DNA of 64,000 bases from Paenibacillus sp. SY21-1 (GCF_005222705.1 NZ_STGF01000009.1:62001-126000); one strand, 5' to 3'. Shown: positions 6,727 through 16,443, counted from the first letter of the stretch. The notes: generated from the sequence alone by a model not told the origin. Made by a program: numbers and translations.

Positions 6727-9330
6727 ATGAAAAGAAAATTGCAAAAACTAACTTCCATTCTGGTCTTGGCCTGCATGTCGATAGGAGTGATGAATGGATT
6801 TGCGCAACAAGTGGATGCGGGAACAAAGAATGCAGAACTTGTTACTTTAGCGCATTATGCATTTGAGAATAACGCAAATGACAGCAGTGGGAATGGAAAT
6901 AATGGAGTTATTCAAGAAGGTGTGACTTTTGATACCGGCTACTCGGGACAAGCAGCTGTATTCAATGGAAGTTCAGGGTATATTGAATTGCCTCAAAATC
7001 TAATAAGGAATCATAAAAATTTTACAATTTCAACGAGATTTAAAACAAGCTCCTATGGAGCAATACTCGGCTACCAGAATCAAGCTGATCTTTCGTCGGA
7101 TAAAGTATCTAATCAGTGGATACCTATTCTCATTATAGACAAAAATGGGAAAATGAATGCCAACTTCTGGACCGGGACAAGCTCGGAAACGATAGTCTCA
7201 TCGAATGTCGTGAACGATAATGAATGGCATCAGGTTGAACTCGAAGCAAATGATCATTCAGTAAGTCTTTACCTTGACGGCATTTTGGTCGGCACGAAAC
7301 ACGCTGGTTTTGCTCATCTTGAAATGAAATATAATCAATTAGGAGCAGCAAATGCCAAGGGCTATTCCGGTTTTACAGAGGACTGGGTATATTACAATGG
7401 TCTGTTAGATGATTGGGTGGTCAAGGTCCCCCCAAAGAATTACTCTATCCAAGGGATAGTTGATCAGATGATGACAGCATTGATAAATGGGTATGAAGCA
7501 AGCACTCAACAAACGAAAATAATCAGCATTATAAATAACGGAAAACAAAATTTAGAAAACTTGAAAGTGGATGTAACCGGTACGGATTTTGAAATTACCC
7601 AGCCTGAAGGTACTCTAAATAGCGGTGCTTCGGAAACAAGCTTCACATTAAGAGCTAAAGACGGTCTGGGAATAGGAACGTATACGGAGACGGTGATGAT
7701 CTCGGCAGATAATATGGAGCAAGTGACATTTAAGGTTACACAGATGGTTATCCCCGCAGCACCAACCAATGTTACCGCGGTTGCGGGGGATGGGCAAGCA
7801 ACGGTTTCATTCACGGTTCCTTCCGAGGATGGGGGTAGTCCGATTGTGGGATATGAGGTGACAGCATCACCTGGAGATGTAATCGTGAATGGTTCGGCAA
7901 GTCCCGTAACAATTAAAGGCTTGATTAATGGTACATCCTATAGCTTTACTGTTAAGGCCGTACATGAAGCAGGCAAGAGTGAGGCTTCAGTAGCTTCAAA
8001 TGAGGTTGTACCATTTTCTCCTTCAATTCATTCCAATGATAATAGCGGGAATAACTTATCTACGCCATTGCCGACAAGCACTGGGGTCAATGTGCTTTTC
8101 AATGGCAAAGTGGAAGATGCGGGTACAGCAACGACCAGTAAAAGAAATAATCAAACGGTAACGTCGATTACCCTGAACCAGAAAAGACTTGAGGACAAGC
8201 TAGCATTGGATGATCAGGGGTTAGTAGTTACCATCCCGATGATATTGAAGTCAGATATCGTCATTGGCGAATTGAACGGTCAGATGGTTAAAAGCATGGA
8301 ACAAAAGCAGGCGGTATTAGAAATTCAAACGGAGAATGCAACATATAAGCTTCCAGCACAGCAAATCAACATTGACGATATTTCCAATCAAGTCGGCAGC
8401 TTGGTAGCTTTACAGGACATTAAGATACAAATTGAAATCGCCGTGCCTACAGCTGATACGGTGAAAATCGTTGAGGATGCGGCAGTAAAGGGGAATTTTA
8501 CGCTTATTGCGCCTCCTGTTGATTTTACAGTTAGAGGGACATACGGGAATATAACGATAGAAATTTCGAAGTTCGATGCTTATGTAGAGCGTACCATTGC
8601 AATTCCCGATAGCGTGGATCCAGGCAAGATTACGACGGCCGTAGTTGTCGATCCAGATGGAATGGTACGTCATGTGCCAACAAAAGTTGTTCTAATCGAT
8701 GGAAAGTATTTTGCAGTTATTCATAGTTTGAGCAACAGCACTTATACAGTTGTATGGCATTCGCTTGAATTTAGCGATGTAGTCGATCACTGGGCGAAAG
8801 CCTCGATCGATGATATGAGTTCGCGACTGGTTATCGAGGGTACAGGAAATCATACATTTAGCCCTGACCAGAAACTTACCCGTGCTGAATTTGCGGCTCT
8901 CATTGTTCGCAGTTTGGGGCTCAAGCTGGAAAGCGGTGCAGTCCCCTTCACAGATCTCTCATTATCTGACTTGTACAGCCATGCCATAAAAACGGCTTAT
9001 GAGTACAGGTTGATCAACGGATTTCAAGATGAAACATTTCGTCCGAATGACGCAATTACACGTGAACAAGCAATGGTCATCATTGCGAAAGCAATGTCTA
9101 TTACCGAAGTGAAGGCAAGGGTTGCTGTACAGTCAAAAGAGGAAACGTTGCGTCCGTTTAAGGATGCAATGGAAGCCTCCGGTTGGGCAGAAAGCAGCAT
9201 AGCCGCAATCGTGGAAGCAGGTATTGTTGCAGGAAGAAGCGATGCCGAACTTGCACCTAAAGCTTATATGACGAGAGCAGAAGGTGCAGCGATGCTGCAA
9301 AGGCTGCTTCAGAAATCCGAATTAATTTAA
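6727..9330 (+). CDS. Secreted LamG / Fn3 / triple-SLH surface protein
   Basis: An 867-residue protein. It has a signal peptide (MKRKLQKLTSILVLACMSIG ... FAQQVDA). Next comes a LamG/concanavalin-like domain (about residues 40-230, starting LAHYAFENNANDSSGNGNNG). A linker and a fibronectin type III domain follow (about 340-430, starting PAAPTNVTAVAGDGQATV), then a module of unknown type. Three S-layer homology repeats close the protein (FSDVVDHWAKASIDDM, PFTDLSLSDLYSHAI and RPFKDAMEASGWAESS). The SLH repeats should hold it non-covalently on pyruvylated secondary cell-wall polymer, while LamG and Fn3 may bind glycans. The ATG at 6727 is chosen because it starts the signal peptide; the AAGGGGAG ribosome-binding site is 13 bases away, rather far. 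A TATAAT at 6645-6650 may be its -10 box. Codon use is AT-rich, like the upstream pair. Confidence 0.9.
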   Translation: MKRKLQKLTSILVLACMSIGVMNGFAQQVDAGTKNAELVTLAHYAFENNANDSSGNGNNGVIQEGVTFDTGYSGQAAVFNGSSGYIELPQNLIRNHKNFTISTRFKTSSYGAILGYQNQADLSSDKVSNQWIPILIIDKNGKMNANFWTGTSSETIVSSNVVNDNEWHQVELEANDHSVSLYLDGILVGTKHAGFAHLEMKYNQLGAANAKGYSGFTEDWVYYNGLLDDWVVKVPPKNYSIQGIVDQMMTALINGYEASTQQTKIISIINNGKQNLENLKVDVTGTDFEITQPEGTLNSGASETSFTLRAKDGLGIGTYTETVMISADNMEQVTFKVTQMVIPAAPTNVTAVAGDGQATVSFTVPSEDGGSPIVGYEVTASPGDVIVNGSASPVTIKGLINGTSYSFTVKAVHEAGKSEASVASNEVVPFSPSIHSNDNSGNNLSTPLPTSTGVNVLFNGKVEDAGTATTSKRNNQTVTSITLNQKRLEDKLALDDQGLVVTIPMILKSDIVIGELNGQMVKSMEQKQAVLEIQTENATYKLPAQQINIDDISNQVGSLVALQDIKIQIEIAVPTADTVKIVEDAAVKGNFTLIAPPVDFTVRGTYGNITIEISKFDAYVERTIAIPDSVDPGKITTAVVVDPDGMVRHVPTKVVLIDGKYFAVIHSLSNSTYTVVWHSLEFSDVVDHWAKASIDDMSSRLVIEGTGNHTFSPDQKLTRAEFAALIVRSLGLKLESGAVPFTDLSLSDLYSHAIKTAYEYRLINGFQDETFRPNDAITREQAMVIIAKAMSITEVKARVAVQSKEETLRPFKDAMEASGWAESSIAAIVEAGIVAGRSDAELAPKAYMTRAEGAAMLQRLLQKSELI

Positions 9331-9345
9331 TCGAAATAGCTATAA

Positions 9346-9396
9346 GGGCTATCTCTCAACAACTGAGTGCACGGTTGAGAGAGTAGCTCTTTTTTC
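9346..9396 (+). terminator. Terminator of the SLH protein gene
   Basis: A long stem (GGCTATCTCTCAAC against GTTGAGAGAGTAGCTC, one bulge) is followed by a run of T residues. Confidence 0.85.
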
Positions 9397-9496
9397 TTTG
9401 CAACGATTTAGGGAGCTTCAAGCTGGCCTTACCGTAAAGATTACTTTAATAAATATAACCATCAGAACGAGAGTTTACATTGTTCTTATGTAATGA

Positions 9497-10042
9497 TACA
9501 TTGCTGGAGTGAACGCTTTCTCGGTCACGACGCTCCATTATGGACAGCCTGAAGAATATCAGCCCTTTCAGGTGTCAACAATCTCCGAGTCAGGAAAGAT
9601 GGTAACGGCGACGAACGGGCTGAAAATTGTACCTGACTACAGCATCAGCCATGCGCCGCATTTCGATCTTATCGTCATACCCGGCGGAATGGGGACGCGA
9701 AAAGAGGTTGGCAATGAGGCGCTGCTGAGATGGATTGGGGAGCGAAATGAACAGGTAAGTTGGATGACCTCGGTATGTACAGGAGCTTTTCTGCTTGCAC
9801 AGATTGGCTTGCTGGATGGGAAAAGCGCAACCACGCACTGGCTGAGCATTGACCGGCTGAGAGCGCAATATCCCGAAATTACCGTGCGGGATGGCGTGAA
9901 ATTCGTCGACGAGGACAAGATTGTTACCTCCGCAGGCATCTCGGCAGGTATTCATATGGCCTTTCATATGGTCGAGCGACTTCTTGGCAAGCAGGCGGCG
10001 CTGAATACGGCTAAAATAATGGAATTTGATCTCGAGCTGTAG
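9497..10042 (+). pseudogene. DJ-1/PfpI family protein, 5'-truncated
   Basis: The frame encodes the DJ-1/PfpI amidotransferase-like fold. Visible are IVIPGGMG, the nucleophile elbow SVCTGAFLLAQIGLLDG and the ATTHW segment seen in isonitrile-hydratase-like members. The frame opens after a stop at 9494, and the first start codon is GTG 9509, read as VNAFSVTTLHYG. Intact members begin about 30 residues earlier with a first beta strand and helix that carries a conserved Glu next to the active-site Cys. No such coding sequence can be found upstream in any frame. There is also no clear ribosome-binding site apart from a weak TGGAG. The gene therefore looks like a 5'-deleted remnant at the edge of the AT-rich block. 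A short functional protein of 177 residues is possible but unlikely. Confidence 0.7.
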
Positions 10043-10051
10043 GCTGCGCTG

Positions 10052-10783
10052 CTACAACTGTGAATCGAGCTTGCCGTAGAGCACTGTTTCCACCTTGGAT
10101 ATGTGCTGCTCCATCATTTGTGAAGCCTCGCTGACGGAATGGGCTGCGACTGCCTCATAGATGGCTTGGTGCTCGCTCAACAGTCTCTCCGCGGACGAGC
10201 GCTGCGAATAGAACCACAGGGCGCGCGTATCCTTCATGCTGTCATGCAGCTGTTGCGACAGCGAGTGCATCATCTGGACAAGTATCGGATTATGAGTAGC
10301 TTCTGCGAGCTGCTGATGAAAGCGTACGTCTGCTTGCTCGCCCAACGTTTCATCGCCCAGCGCCTGCTCCATTTGAGCGAGTGTATCCGCTAAGGCGAGC
10401 AAATCAGCTTCGGAGCGGCTTTGTGCGGCAAGCGCAGCGCAGCCTGTCTCCAGCACCTTGCGAACCTCAAGAATGTGGCGCAGCGTATGGGCTCGCGCAC
10501 TCCAGGCGGCATCGCTCAAAAAAGCGGGCTGCCCGGCCGGCTCGTAATCGGTAGAGGCATTTACGTAAGTGCCGCTGCCCTGGCGAATGGTCAGCATGCG
10601 CATCGCCTTCAATACGCTAAGCGCTTCGCGGATCGTCGACTGTCCGACACCGTAAGCGGCAGCGAGCTCGGCTACGGAAGGAAGCTTGCTGGCAGCCGCC
10701 AGCTCGCCGTTTTGAATTTTTTGTTTCATATCGTTCATGACCCACTCATGGCTTTTGAGCGGTCGATTGTTTGTTGTATCCAT
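10052..10783 (-). CDS. FadR/GntR family regulator of the glycolate operon
   Basis: A 243-residue GntR-type regulator. It has an N-terminal winged helix (KLPSVAELAAAYGVGQSTIR EALSVLKAMRML) and a C-terminal all-helical FCD ligand-binding domain (RFHQQLAEATHNPILVQMM), the FadR subfamily that senses small organic acids. The ATG at 10783 is chosen over the in-frame GTG 10792, which overlaps the AAAGGTG ribosome-binding site. It is divergent from glcD across a 114-bp gap that holds a perfect inverted repeat. By position it is the glycolate- or lactate-responsive regulator of the glcD-glcF-rhamnosidase operon; the effector is inferred from family and context only. Confidence 0.88.
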   Translation of the reverse strand: MDTTNNRPLKSHEWVMNDMKQKIQNGELAAASKLPSVAELAAAYGVGQSTIREALSVLKAMRMLTIRQGSGTYVNASTDYEPAGQPAFLSDAAWSARAHTLRHILEVRKVLETGCAALAAQSRSEADLLALADTLAQMEQALGDETLGEQADVRFHQQLAEATHNPILVQMMHSLSQQLHDSMKDTRALWFYSQRSSAERLLSEHQAIYEAVAAHSVSEASQMMEQHISKVETVLYGKLDSQL

Positions 10784-10859
10784 TGTGCTCACCTTTCACG
10801 GGAATTAAATTGGTGCTTCCCCGTTTCTATAGTTTAGTGTATACTTTTTTTTAAATAAA

Positions 10860-10872
10860 GTCATCAGATGAC
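10860..10872. promoter_or_regulatory. Probable operator for the FadR-type regulator
   Basis: The perfect palindrome GTCATC-A-GATGAC sits between a TATACT -10-like box (10840-10845) and the glcD ribosome-binding site, where a bound repressor would block transcription. FadR-family regulators use short palindromes of this kind with GT/AC half-sites. Confidence 0.65.
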
Positions 10873-10897
10873 CTGATTAATATGAAGGAGGCTTCCT

Positions 10898-12313
10898 ATG
10901 TTGTCTTTTGCACTAAAGGAGGAGCTTGCCGCTATTGTAGGGAGCGCTTATATCAAGGATGATCCGGAGTCGCTGATCACGCATTCTTACGATGGAACGC
11001 CGATGCTTCAGTCGCTTCCCGACGCCGTTGTCTATCCCGGTACGACCGGGGAAGTCAGCCGCATTATGAAAGCGCTGGCTTCGCATCGGATTCCGGTCGT
11101 AAGCCGGGGCTCGGGCACGAATCTATGCGGCGGAACGGTGCCTGTGCAGGGCGGGGTTGTGATGGTGATGCATCGGATGAACCGGATTCTGGAAGTAGAT
11201 CTGGACAATTTGACGGCGGTCGTTCAGCCGGGACTGATTACAAAATCATTCATTGCGCATGTGGAGTCGCTTGGCCTGTTCTACCCGCCGGACCCGAGCA
11301 GCATGTCGATTTCGACGATTGGCGGCAATATTGCCGAGTGCTCGGGCGGGCTGCGAGGCTTGAAGTACGGCACAACCAAAGATTATGTACTCGGTCTGGA
11401 GGCGGTGCTTGCCAGCGGCGAGATTATTCGCACGGGAGGCAAGCTCATGAAGGATGTGGCGGGCTACGACCTGACCAAGCTGCTTGTCGGTTCGGAAGGC
11501 ACGCTCGCAATCGTAACGGAAGCGACGCTGAAGCTTGTGCCTCCTCCCAAGCACAAAAAAACGATGCTGGCGATGTTCCGGAATATCTACGATGCGGCCA
11601 GAACCGTTTCAACAATTATTGAAAGCCGCATCATCCCTTCGACGCTTGAGTTTCTGGACAATGCGACGGTTAAGGTCGTTGACGATTATGCGCGGCTCGG
11701 CTTGCCTCGCGATATGGAGGCGATTCTGCTTATTGAGCAGGACGGGGAGCCGGAGCCGGTCGAGAGGGATATCGCACGCATTGAAGCGATATGCCGACAA
11801 GAGAACGCGCATAGCGTAACGGTGGCCGAAAGCGAGGAGGAGTCGCTGAAGCTGCTGACAGCGCGCCGCAGCGCGTTTACCGCTTTGGCACGGCTGAAGC
11901 CTACCACGATTCTGGAGGATGCGACGGTTCCCCGCTCGCGAATTGCCGATATGGTGCTGGAGATTAACCGGATTGCGGCGAGGCACAACGTCAATATTTG
12001 CACGTTCGGTCATGCCGGAGACGGAAATCTTCATCCTACCGCAACGACCGATGCGCGTGATCACGAGGAGATCGAGCGCGTTGAAGCGGCATTCGAGGAA
12101 ATTTTCGAGGCCGCGATCCGGCTCGGCGGGACGATTACGGGCGAGCATGGGGTAGGCCTGGTCAAATCCCCCTATTTGGAATGGAAGGTCGGCCCGGAGG
12201 GAGTGGAGCTGATGAAAGCGGTGAAGCAGGCATTTGATCCGCATAACCTGCTAAACCCGGGGAAAATATTCGCCAAGTCTTCGCGCAAAAGGGTGGTGCT
12301 GCAGCATGAATGA
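10898..12313 (+). CDS. glcD: Glycolate (2-hydroxy acid) oxidase, FAD subunit
   Basis: A 471-residue FAD-linked oxidase. The PCMH-type FAD domain is at the N-terminus (VVSRGSGTNLCGG, then PPDPSSMSISTIGGNIAE and the KYGTTKDYVLGLEAVL block). A cap domain follows, ending in the conserved GHAGDGNLHP and GTITGEHGVG motifs. GlcD oxidises glycolate to glyoxylate (some relatives use D-lactate) and passes electrons to the Fe-S subunit at the membrane. It has a GGAGG ribosome-binding site and overlaps glcF by 8 bases. No separate glcE is present, as in the two-subunit arrangement of Bacillus. The substrate could be glycolate or lactate. Confidence 0.92.
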   Translation: MLSFALKEELAAIVGSAYIKDDPESLITHSYDGTPMLQSLPDAVVYPGTTGEVSRIMKALASHRIPVVSRGSGTNLCGGTVPVQGGVVMVMHRMNRILEVDLDNLTAVVQPGLITKSFIAHVESLGLFYPPDPSSMSISTIGGNIAECSGGLRGLKYGTTKDYVLGLEAVLASGEIIRTGGKLMKDVAGYDLTKLLVGSEGTLAIVTEATLKLVPPPKHKKTMLAMFRNIYDAARTVSTIIESRIIPSTLEFLDNATVKVVDDYARLGLPRDMEAILLIEQDGEPEPVERDIARIEAICRQENAHSVTVAESEEESLKLLTARRSAFTALARLKPTTILEDATVPRSRIADMVLEINRIAARHNVNICTFGHAGDGNLHPTATTDARDHEEIERVEAAFEEIFEAAIRLGGTITGEHGVGLVKSPYLEWKVGPEGVELMKAVKQAFDPHNLLNPGKIFAKSSRKRVVLQHE

Positions 12314-13610
12314 ACTGGCGCGCAAGCTGAAGCTGACGCTGGACGAGGATCAACTGACCAACTGCATGCGCTGCGGCTTCTGTCTGCCTGCCTGCCCAAC
12401 CTTTGGGGAGACGGGTATTGAAGCCGAATCGCCGCGCGGCCGCATTGCGCTGATGAAAGCGGCGGCAGATGGTCTGCTGGAGCCTGGCAAAGCGTTCGAG
12501 GAGCAAATGAATCACTGCCTGGGCTGCCGGGCATGCGAGCCGGCTTGCCCGGCGGATGTGAAATTCGGTCATTTGCTGGAGCAGGCGAGAGAGGCGATCG
12601 AGGAGCATACCGAAAGCCATCGCTGGTGGGTGAAGGCTGTTCGCGGCACTGTCTTTAAAGGCTTGTTTCCGCATCCGCGCCGCATGCGGCTGCTTGGCGG
12701 GGCGATCAAGCTGTATCAGCAGACCGGCATTCGCTCGCTTGCCCGGCGCACCGGGCTAATGCGGGTATTGCCTGAGCATATGCGCGATATGGAGGCGATT
12801 TTGCCCGCTGCTTCCGCGCAAGGCGTAATTGAACGGATCGGCTCCATCCATCCGGCGAAGGGGGAGTCTATGGCTACGGTCGCTTTATTTCGCGGCTGTC
12901 TGATGGACGTCTTGTTCACGGAGACGAATGAGAAAAGCGTGCGGCTGTTAACGGAGGCCGGCTTTACGGTAGTCATTCCCGACACTCAAACCTGCTGCGG
13001 CGCGCTTCATGCTCATAGCGGCGAGACGAAGGATGCGAAGGGACTCGCCAAGCGCAACATTGAAGCATTCGGAGCGGCAGGTGTCGATTACATTGTCTCC
13101 AATGCGGGAGGCTGTGGCGCGAGTCTGACGGAATACGGCCATTTGCTCCATGAAGAGGACAACTGGCGAGAGGCCGCTGAGAGCTTCTCGAGGCGCGTTA
13201 TCGATATTAGCGAGCTGCTGTTTCAGAAGGGGCGCAAGCTGCATTTCTTCAGCAAGGATGAGCGTGTTACCTACCAGGATTCCTGTCATTTGCGCAATGT
13301 TATGCGCTCGGGAAGCGCTCCCCGCAGCTTGCTGCGGCAGGTGGAGGGGGCGGTGTTCAAGGAAATGCCGGAAGCGGATCGCTGCTGCGGCTCGGCGGGC
13401 ATCTACAATTTGACACAGCCGGAAATGGCGGGACAACTGCTGGAGCGCAAGATGGAGCATGCGGAAGCGACCCGGGCCGAATACGTGCTGACGAGCAACC
13501 CGGGCTGCCTGCTGCAGATGAAGAACGGTGTGCGGAAGCATTGCTCGGACGGAAAGATGAAAGCAGAGCATATCGTAGATTTCTTGTATGACCGCTTAGC
13601 GGATTCATAA
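12306..13610 (+). CDS. glcF: Glycolate oxidase, iron-sulfur subunit
   Basis: A 434-residue protein with two 4Fe-4S motifs near the N-terminus (CMRCGFCLPAC, Cys 20/23/26/30, and CLGCRACEPAC, Cys 71/74/77/81). Two CCG domains follow, each with a paired cysteine (TCCGALHAHSG and RCCGSAGIYN). It should accept electrons from GlcD and deliver them to the quinone pool. It is translationally coupled to glcD. The next gene, a rhamnosidase, starts 16 bp downstream in the same direction. Confidence 0.93.
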   Translation: MNELARKLKLTLDEDQLTNCMRCGFCLPACPTFGETGIEAESPRGRIALMKAAADGLLEPGKAFEEQMNHCLGCRACEPACPADVKFGHLLEQAREAIEEHTESHRWWVKAVRGTVFKGLFPHPRRMRLLGGAIKLYQQTGIRSLARRTGLMRVLPEHMRDMEAILPAASAQGVIERIGSIHPAKGESMATVALFRGCLMDVLFTETNEKSVRLLTEAGFTVVIPDTQTCCGALHAHSGETKDAKGLAKRNIEAFGAAGVDYIVSNAGGCGASLTEYGHLLHEEDNWREAAESFSRRVIDISELLFQKGRKLHFFSKDERVTYQDSCHLRNVMRSGSAPRSLLRQVEGAVFKEMPEADRCCGSAGIYNLTQPEMAGQLLERKMEHAEATRAEYVLTSNPGCLLQMKNGVRKHCSDGKMKAEHIVDFLYDRLADS

Positions 13611-13625
13611 TCTGGGGGACTGACA

Positions 13626-16313
13626 ATGACAGTTGCGATAAAAGATTGCAGAACGGAATATTTGGTAAATCCGCTTGGGCTGGATAAGCAAAGGCCGCGG
13701 CTGTTCTGGAGGGTGGAGTCGGACCAGCCCGGTATGCTGCAAAGCGCCTATCAGATTCAGGCCGCTTCAAGCGAAGCGCTGCTTGCTGCAGGAACAGCGG
13801 ACAAATGGGACAGCGGGAAGGTGGAGCAAGGGCATTCCATTCAAATTCCATATGCAGGAGTGTCGCTTCGCTCGGAAGAAACCTGCTTCTGGCGAGTGCG
13901 CATCTGGGATCAAGACGGTGTGCAAAGCCGGTGGAGCGAAACGGCGCGCTGGACGATGGGGCTGCTGGAGCGCGCCTCATATAAGGGGAAATGGATCGGG
14001 CCGAAGCCTGACTTTATAGAAGGCGAAGAACAGCCAGAAGCTGAAGAATCCGGGGCAATCGTCACGGAGAAGGCAGAGCGCGTGCAGCGCCGTCCTACCT
14101 ATCTGCGCAAGGAATTTGCGCTTGATGGCAAGATCAAGCGGGCTTATGCGCATGCGACGGCGCTTGGAGTATACGAGCTGCATATGAACGGGGAGCGGGT
14201 TGGTCAGCAATATTTTGCTCCAGGCTTTACGGATTACCATGTACGCGTTCAGGTGCAAATGTACGATGTGACGGCATTGCTCGGCGAGGGAGCCAACGTT
14301 GTAGGCGCTATAATCGGCGATGGCTGGTATGCGGGAACGGTCGGCTTTCTCGGCGATAAGGTGTATGGCGAGCGTCCCTTCTTCCTGCTGCAGTTGAATG
14401 TGGAGTATGAGGATGGCAGGCGTGCCAGCATAATCACTGATTCCAGCTGGTCGGCTGGCAGCGGCGCTCTCCTGTATTCCGATTTTATTAAGGGAGAAGC
14501 TTATGATGCGACACTTGAGCCGGAAGGCTGGTCGCAGGCAGGCTGTACGACTGGAGCTTGGACGGAGCCGGATGTCCGGCCAGGCTACAATGGTCTGTTG
14601 TGCGCGACGCTTGAGCCGCCGATTGTCGTGACCAAGACGATACGGCCTATTAGCATAACGCAGACAGCTAACGGTACTTACATTTACGACATGGGTCAAA
14701 ATATGGTCGGCTGGACCTCGCTGACCGTAAGTGGAGCAAGAGGGACGACCGTAACGCTCAGTCATGCGGAAATGCTGAACCCGGATGGCACGCTCTATTT
14801 GGATAATCTGCGGGTTGCTGTACAGCAGAATCACTTTACGCTGAAGGGTGGAGATGTGGAAACCTATGAGCCGCATTTCACGTTTCATGGCTTCCGTTAT
14901 GTGGAGTTGATCGGTTTCCCTGGCGAGCCGGATCTGGATACGATTATCGGAAAGGTTGTCCATTCGGAGACGCCGGAGCGGGGGTGGCTGGAAACCTCAA
15001 GCACAATGGTGAATCAGCTGTACTCGAATATTACCTGGGGACAACGCGGCAATTTCCTGTCGGTGCCGACAGATTGCCCGCAGCGCGATGAACGGCTGGG
15101 CTGGACAGGCGATGCACAAATTTTTGCCCGGACTGCTGCTTACAATATGGATGTTTCAACCTTCTTCAGCAAGTTCGTGCAGGATATGATGGATTGCCAG
15201 CAGCCGTCCGGCGCATTCACCGACGTGGCGCCGGATGCAGGCTGGATTCGCTACAAAAACTGGAGCACACGCTTGAATTGGTATGCGCCCGACAATGCAG
15301 GCTGGGGCGATGCCGGCGTTATTATTCCTTGGACGCTGTATGTCATGTACGGCGATGTTCAAATCCTTGAGACACGTTATGACGCAATGGTGAGATGGGT
15401 AGAATATTTGCTTGCCGCGACGGATAACTTGATTCGCCCGGATTACGCGAATTATGGGGATTGGCTGTCGATCGATGCGGATACGCCAAACGAGGTGCTT
15501 GCCACGGCTTATTTTGCCTACAGCACGAAACTGCTGGCGCAGATTGCTGCTGTGCTCGGCAAACAAGCTGATGCACAGCGGTACTCGGAGCTGTTTGCCG
15601 GCATTTCCGCAGCCTTTACGAGTAAATTCGTAAGCCCGGAAGGGCGAATTCATGGAGAAACGCAGACCGTTTATGTACTGGCTCTGCAATTCGGCTTGCT
15701 GCCTGAGGACTTTCAGCTCTTGGCGCTGAAGCATCTGGTTGCGGATATTGAGGCGCGAGGCAACCGTCTCACGACAGGCTTCCTTGGGGTAGGTTATTTG
15801 CTGCCGGCGCTTGCCGACCATGGACGCAGCGATATAGCCTACAAGCTGCTGGAGCAGGAGGCATTCCCGTCCTGGCTGTATTCGATAAAGCAAGGCGCAA
15901 CAACGATTTGGGAGCGCTGGGATGGTTGGACGGAGGAGAACGGCTTCCAGACGCCGTCGATGAATTCCTTTAACCATTATTCGCTTGGCTCGGTTGGCGA
16001 GTGGATGTTCCGCTATATGGCGGGTATTGAAGCGGACTCAACCGATCCGGCATTTCGGCATCATATCATTAAGCCACAGCCAGGCGGCACGATTCGTCAT
16101 GTCAAAGCGCATTACTGCTCGCTCTATGGCAGAGTATCTGTAGAGTGGAGGCTGGATGATCAAGGAAGCTTCCTGCTAAGCTTGGATCTGCCTGCCAATA
16201 CGACAGCGGATGTGTATTTGCCTGGAAGCGTTGCGCCTGTTCGGCGCGGCTCAGGCGAGCATAATTTTGTGGTAAACTCGCAATCCAATGGCTTTAAGGA
16301 CGGCAGCATCTAA
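13626..16313 (+). CDS. Alpha-L-rhamnosidase, GH78
   Basis: An 895-residue cytoplasmic GH78 enzyme without signal peptide. It contains the usual N-terminal beta-sandwich domains (NPLGLDKQRPRLFWRVES), the carbohydrate-binding region (YAHATALGVYELHMNG) and the (alpha/alpha)6 catalytic domain. The acid-rich motif DCPQRDERLGWTGD (residues 483-496) holds the catalytic and substrate-binding acids of the family, and WERWDGW lies further on. It removes terminal alpha-L-rhamnose from oligosaccharides, here probably imported pectic or saponin fragments. A GGGGGA ribosome-binding site precedes the ATG, and the gene sits tightly behind glcF. Co-transcription with a 2-hydroxy-acid oxidase is unusual; rhamnose breakdown yields lactaldehyde and then lactate, which may be the link. 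Confidence 0.93.
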   Translation: MTVAIKDCRTEYLVNPLGLDKQRPRLFWRVESDQPGMLQSAYQIQAASSEALLAAGTADKWDSGKVEQGHSIQIPYAGVSLRSEETCFWRVRIWDQDGVQSRWSETARWTMGLLERASYKGKWIGPKPDFIEGEEQPEAEESGAIVTEKAERVQRRPTYLRKEFALDGKIKRAYAHATALGVYELHMNGERVGQQYFAPGFTDYHVRVQVQMYDVTALLGEGANVVGAIIGDGWYAGTVGFLGDKVYGERPFFLLQLNVEYEDGRRASIITDSSWSAGSGALLYSDFIKGEAYDATLEPEGWSQAGCTTGAWTEPDVRPGYNGLLCATLEPPIVVTKTIRPISITQTANGTYIYDMGQNMVGWTSLTVSGARGTTVTLSHAEMLNPDGTLYLDNLRVAVQQNHFTLKGGDVETYEPHFTFHGFRYVELIGFPGEPDLDTIIGKVVHSETPERGWLETSSTMVNQLYSNITWGQRGNFLSVPTDCPQRDERLGWTGDAQIFARTAAYNMDVSTFFSKFVQDMMDCQQPSGAFTDVAPDAGWIRYKNWSTRLNWYAPDNAGWGDAGVIIPWTLYVMYGDVQILETRYDAMVRWVEYLLAATDNLIRPDYANYGDWLSIDADTPNEVLATAYFAYSTKLLAQIAAVLGKQADAQRYSELFAGISAAFTSKFVSPEGRIHGETQTVYVLALQFGLLPEDFQLLALKHLVADIEARGNRLTTGFLGVGYLLPALADHGRSDIAYKLLEQEAFPSWLYSIKQGATTIWERWDGWTEENGFQTPSMNSFNHYSLGSVGEWMFRYMAGIEADSTDPAFRHHIIKPQPGGTIRHVKAHYCSLYGRVSVEWRLDDQGSFLLSLDLPANTTADVYLPGSVAPVRRGSGEHNFVVNSQSNGFKDGSI

Positions 16314-16391
16314 TGCAAGGAGAAGGGTCGGCCACATAAGCAGGTTAGCTCCATTAATGAGGCAGCTCGTTGAATAACAAACGAAAACCAT

Positions 16392-16443
16392 AAGGGGATG
16401 TCCCAGAAGTCGTCGCAGATGGACTTTGGGACATCCCCTTTCT
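16392..16443 (+). terminator. Terminator of the glc-rhamnosidase operon
   Basis: The perfect 14-bp stem AAGGGGATGTCCCA/TGGGACATCCCCTT with a roughly 21-nt loop ends in TTT. It closes the operon ahead of the first YesM-type kinase gene. Confidence 0.8.

Noticed and set aside
16392..16440. Long inverted repeat AAGGGGATGTCCCA... as a possible MITE or IS remnant.
   Set aside because: It has the position and T-tract of a terminator, lacks target duplications and is not seen again in the window.
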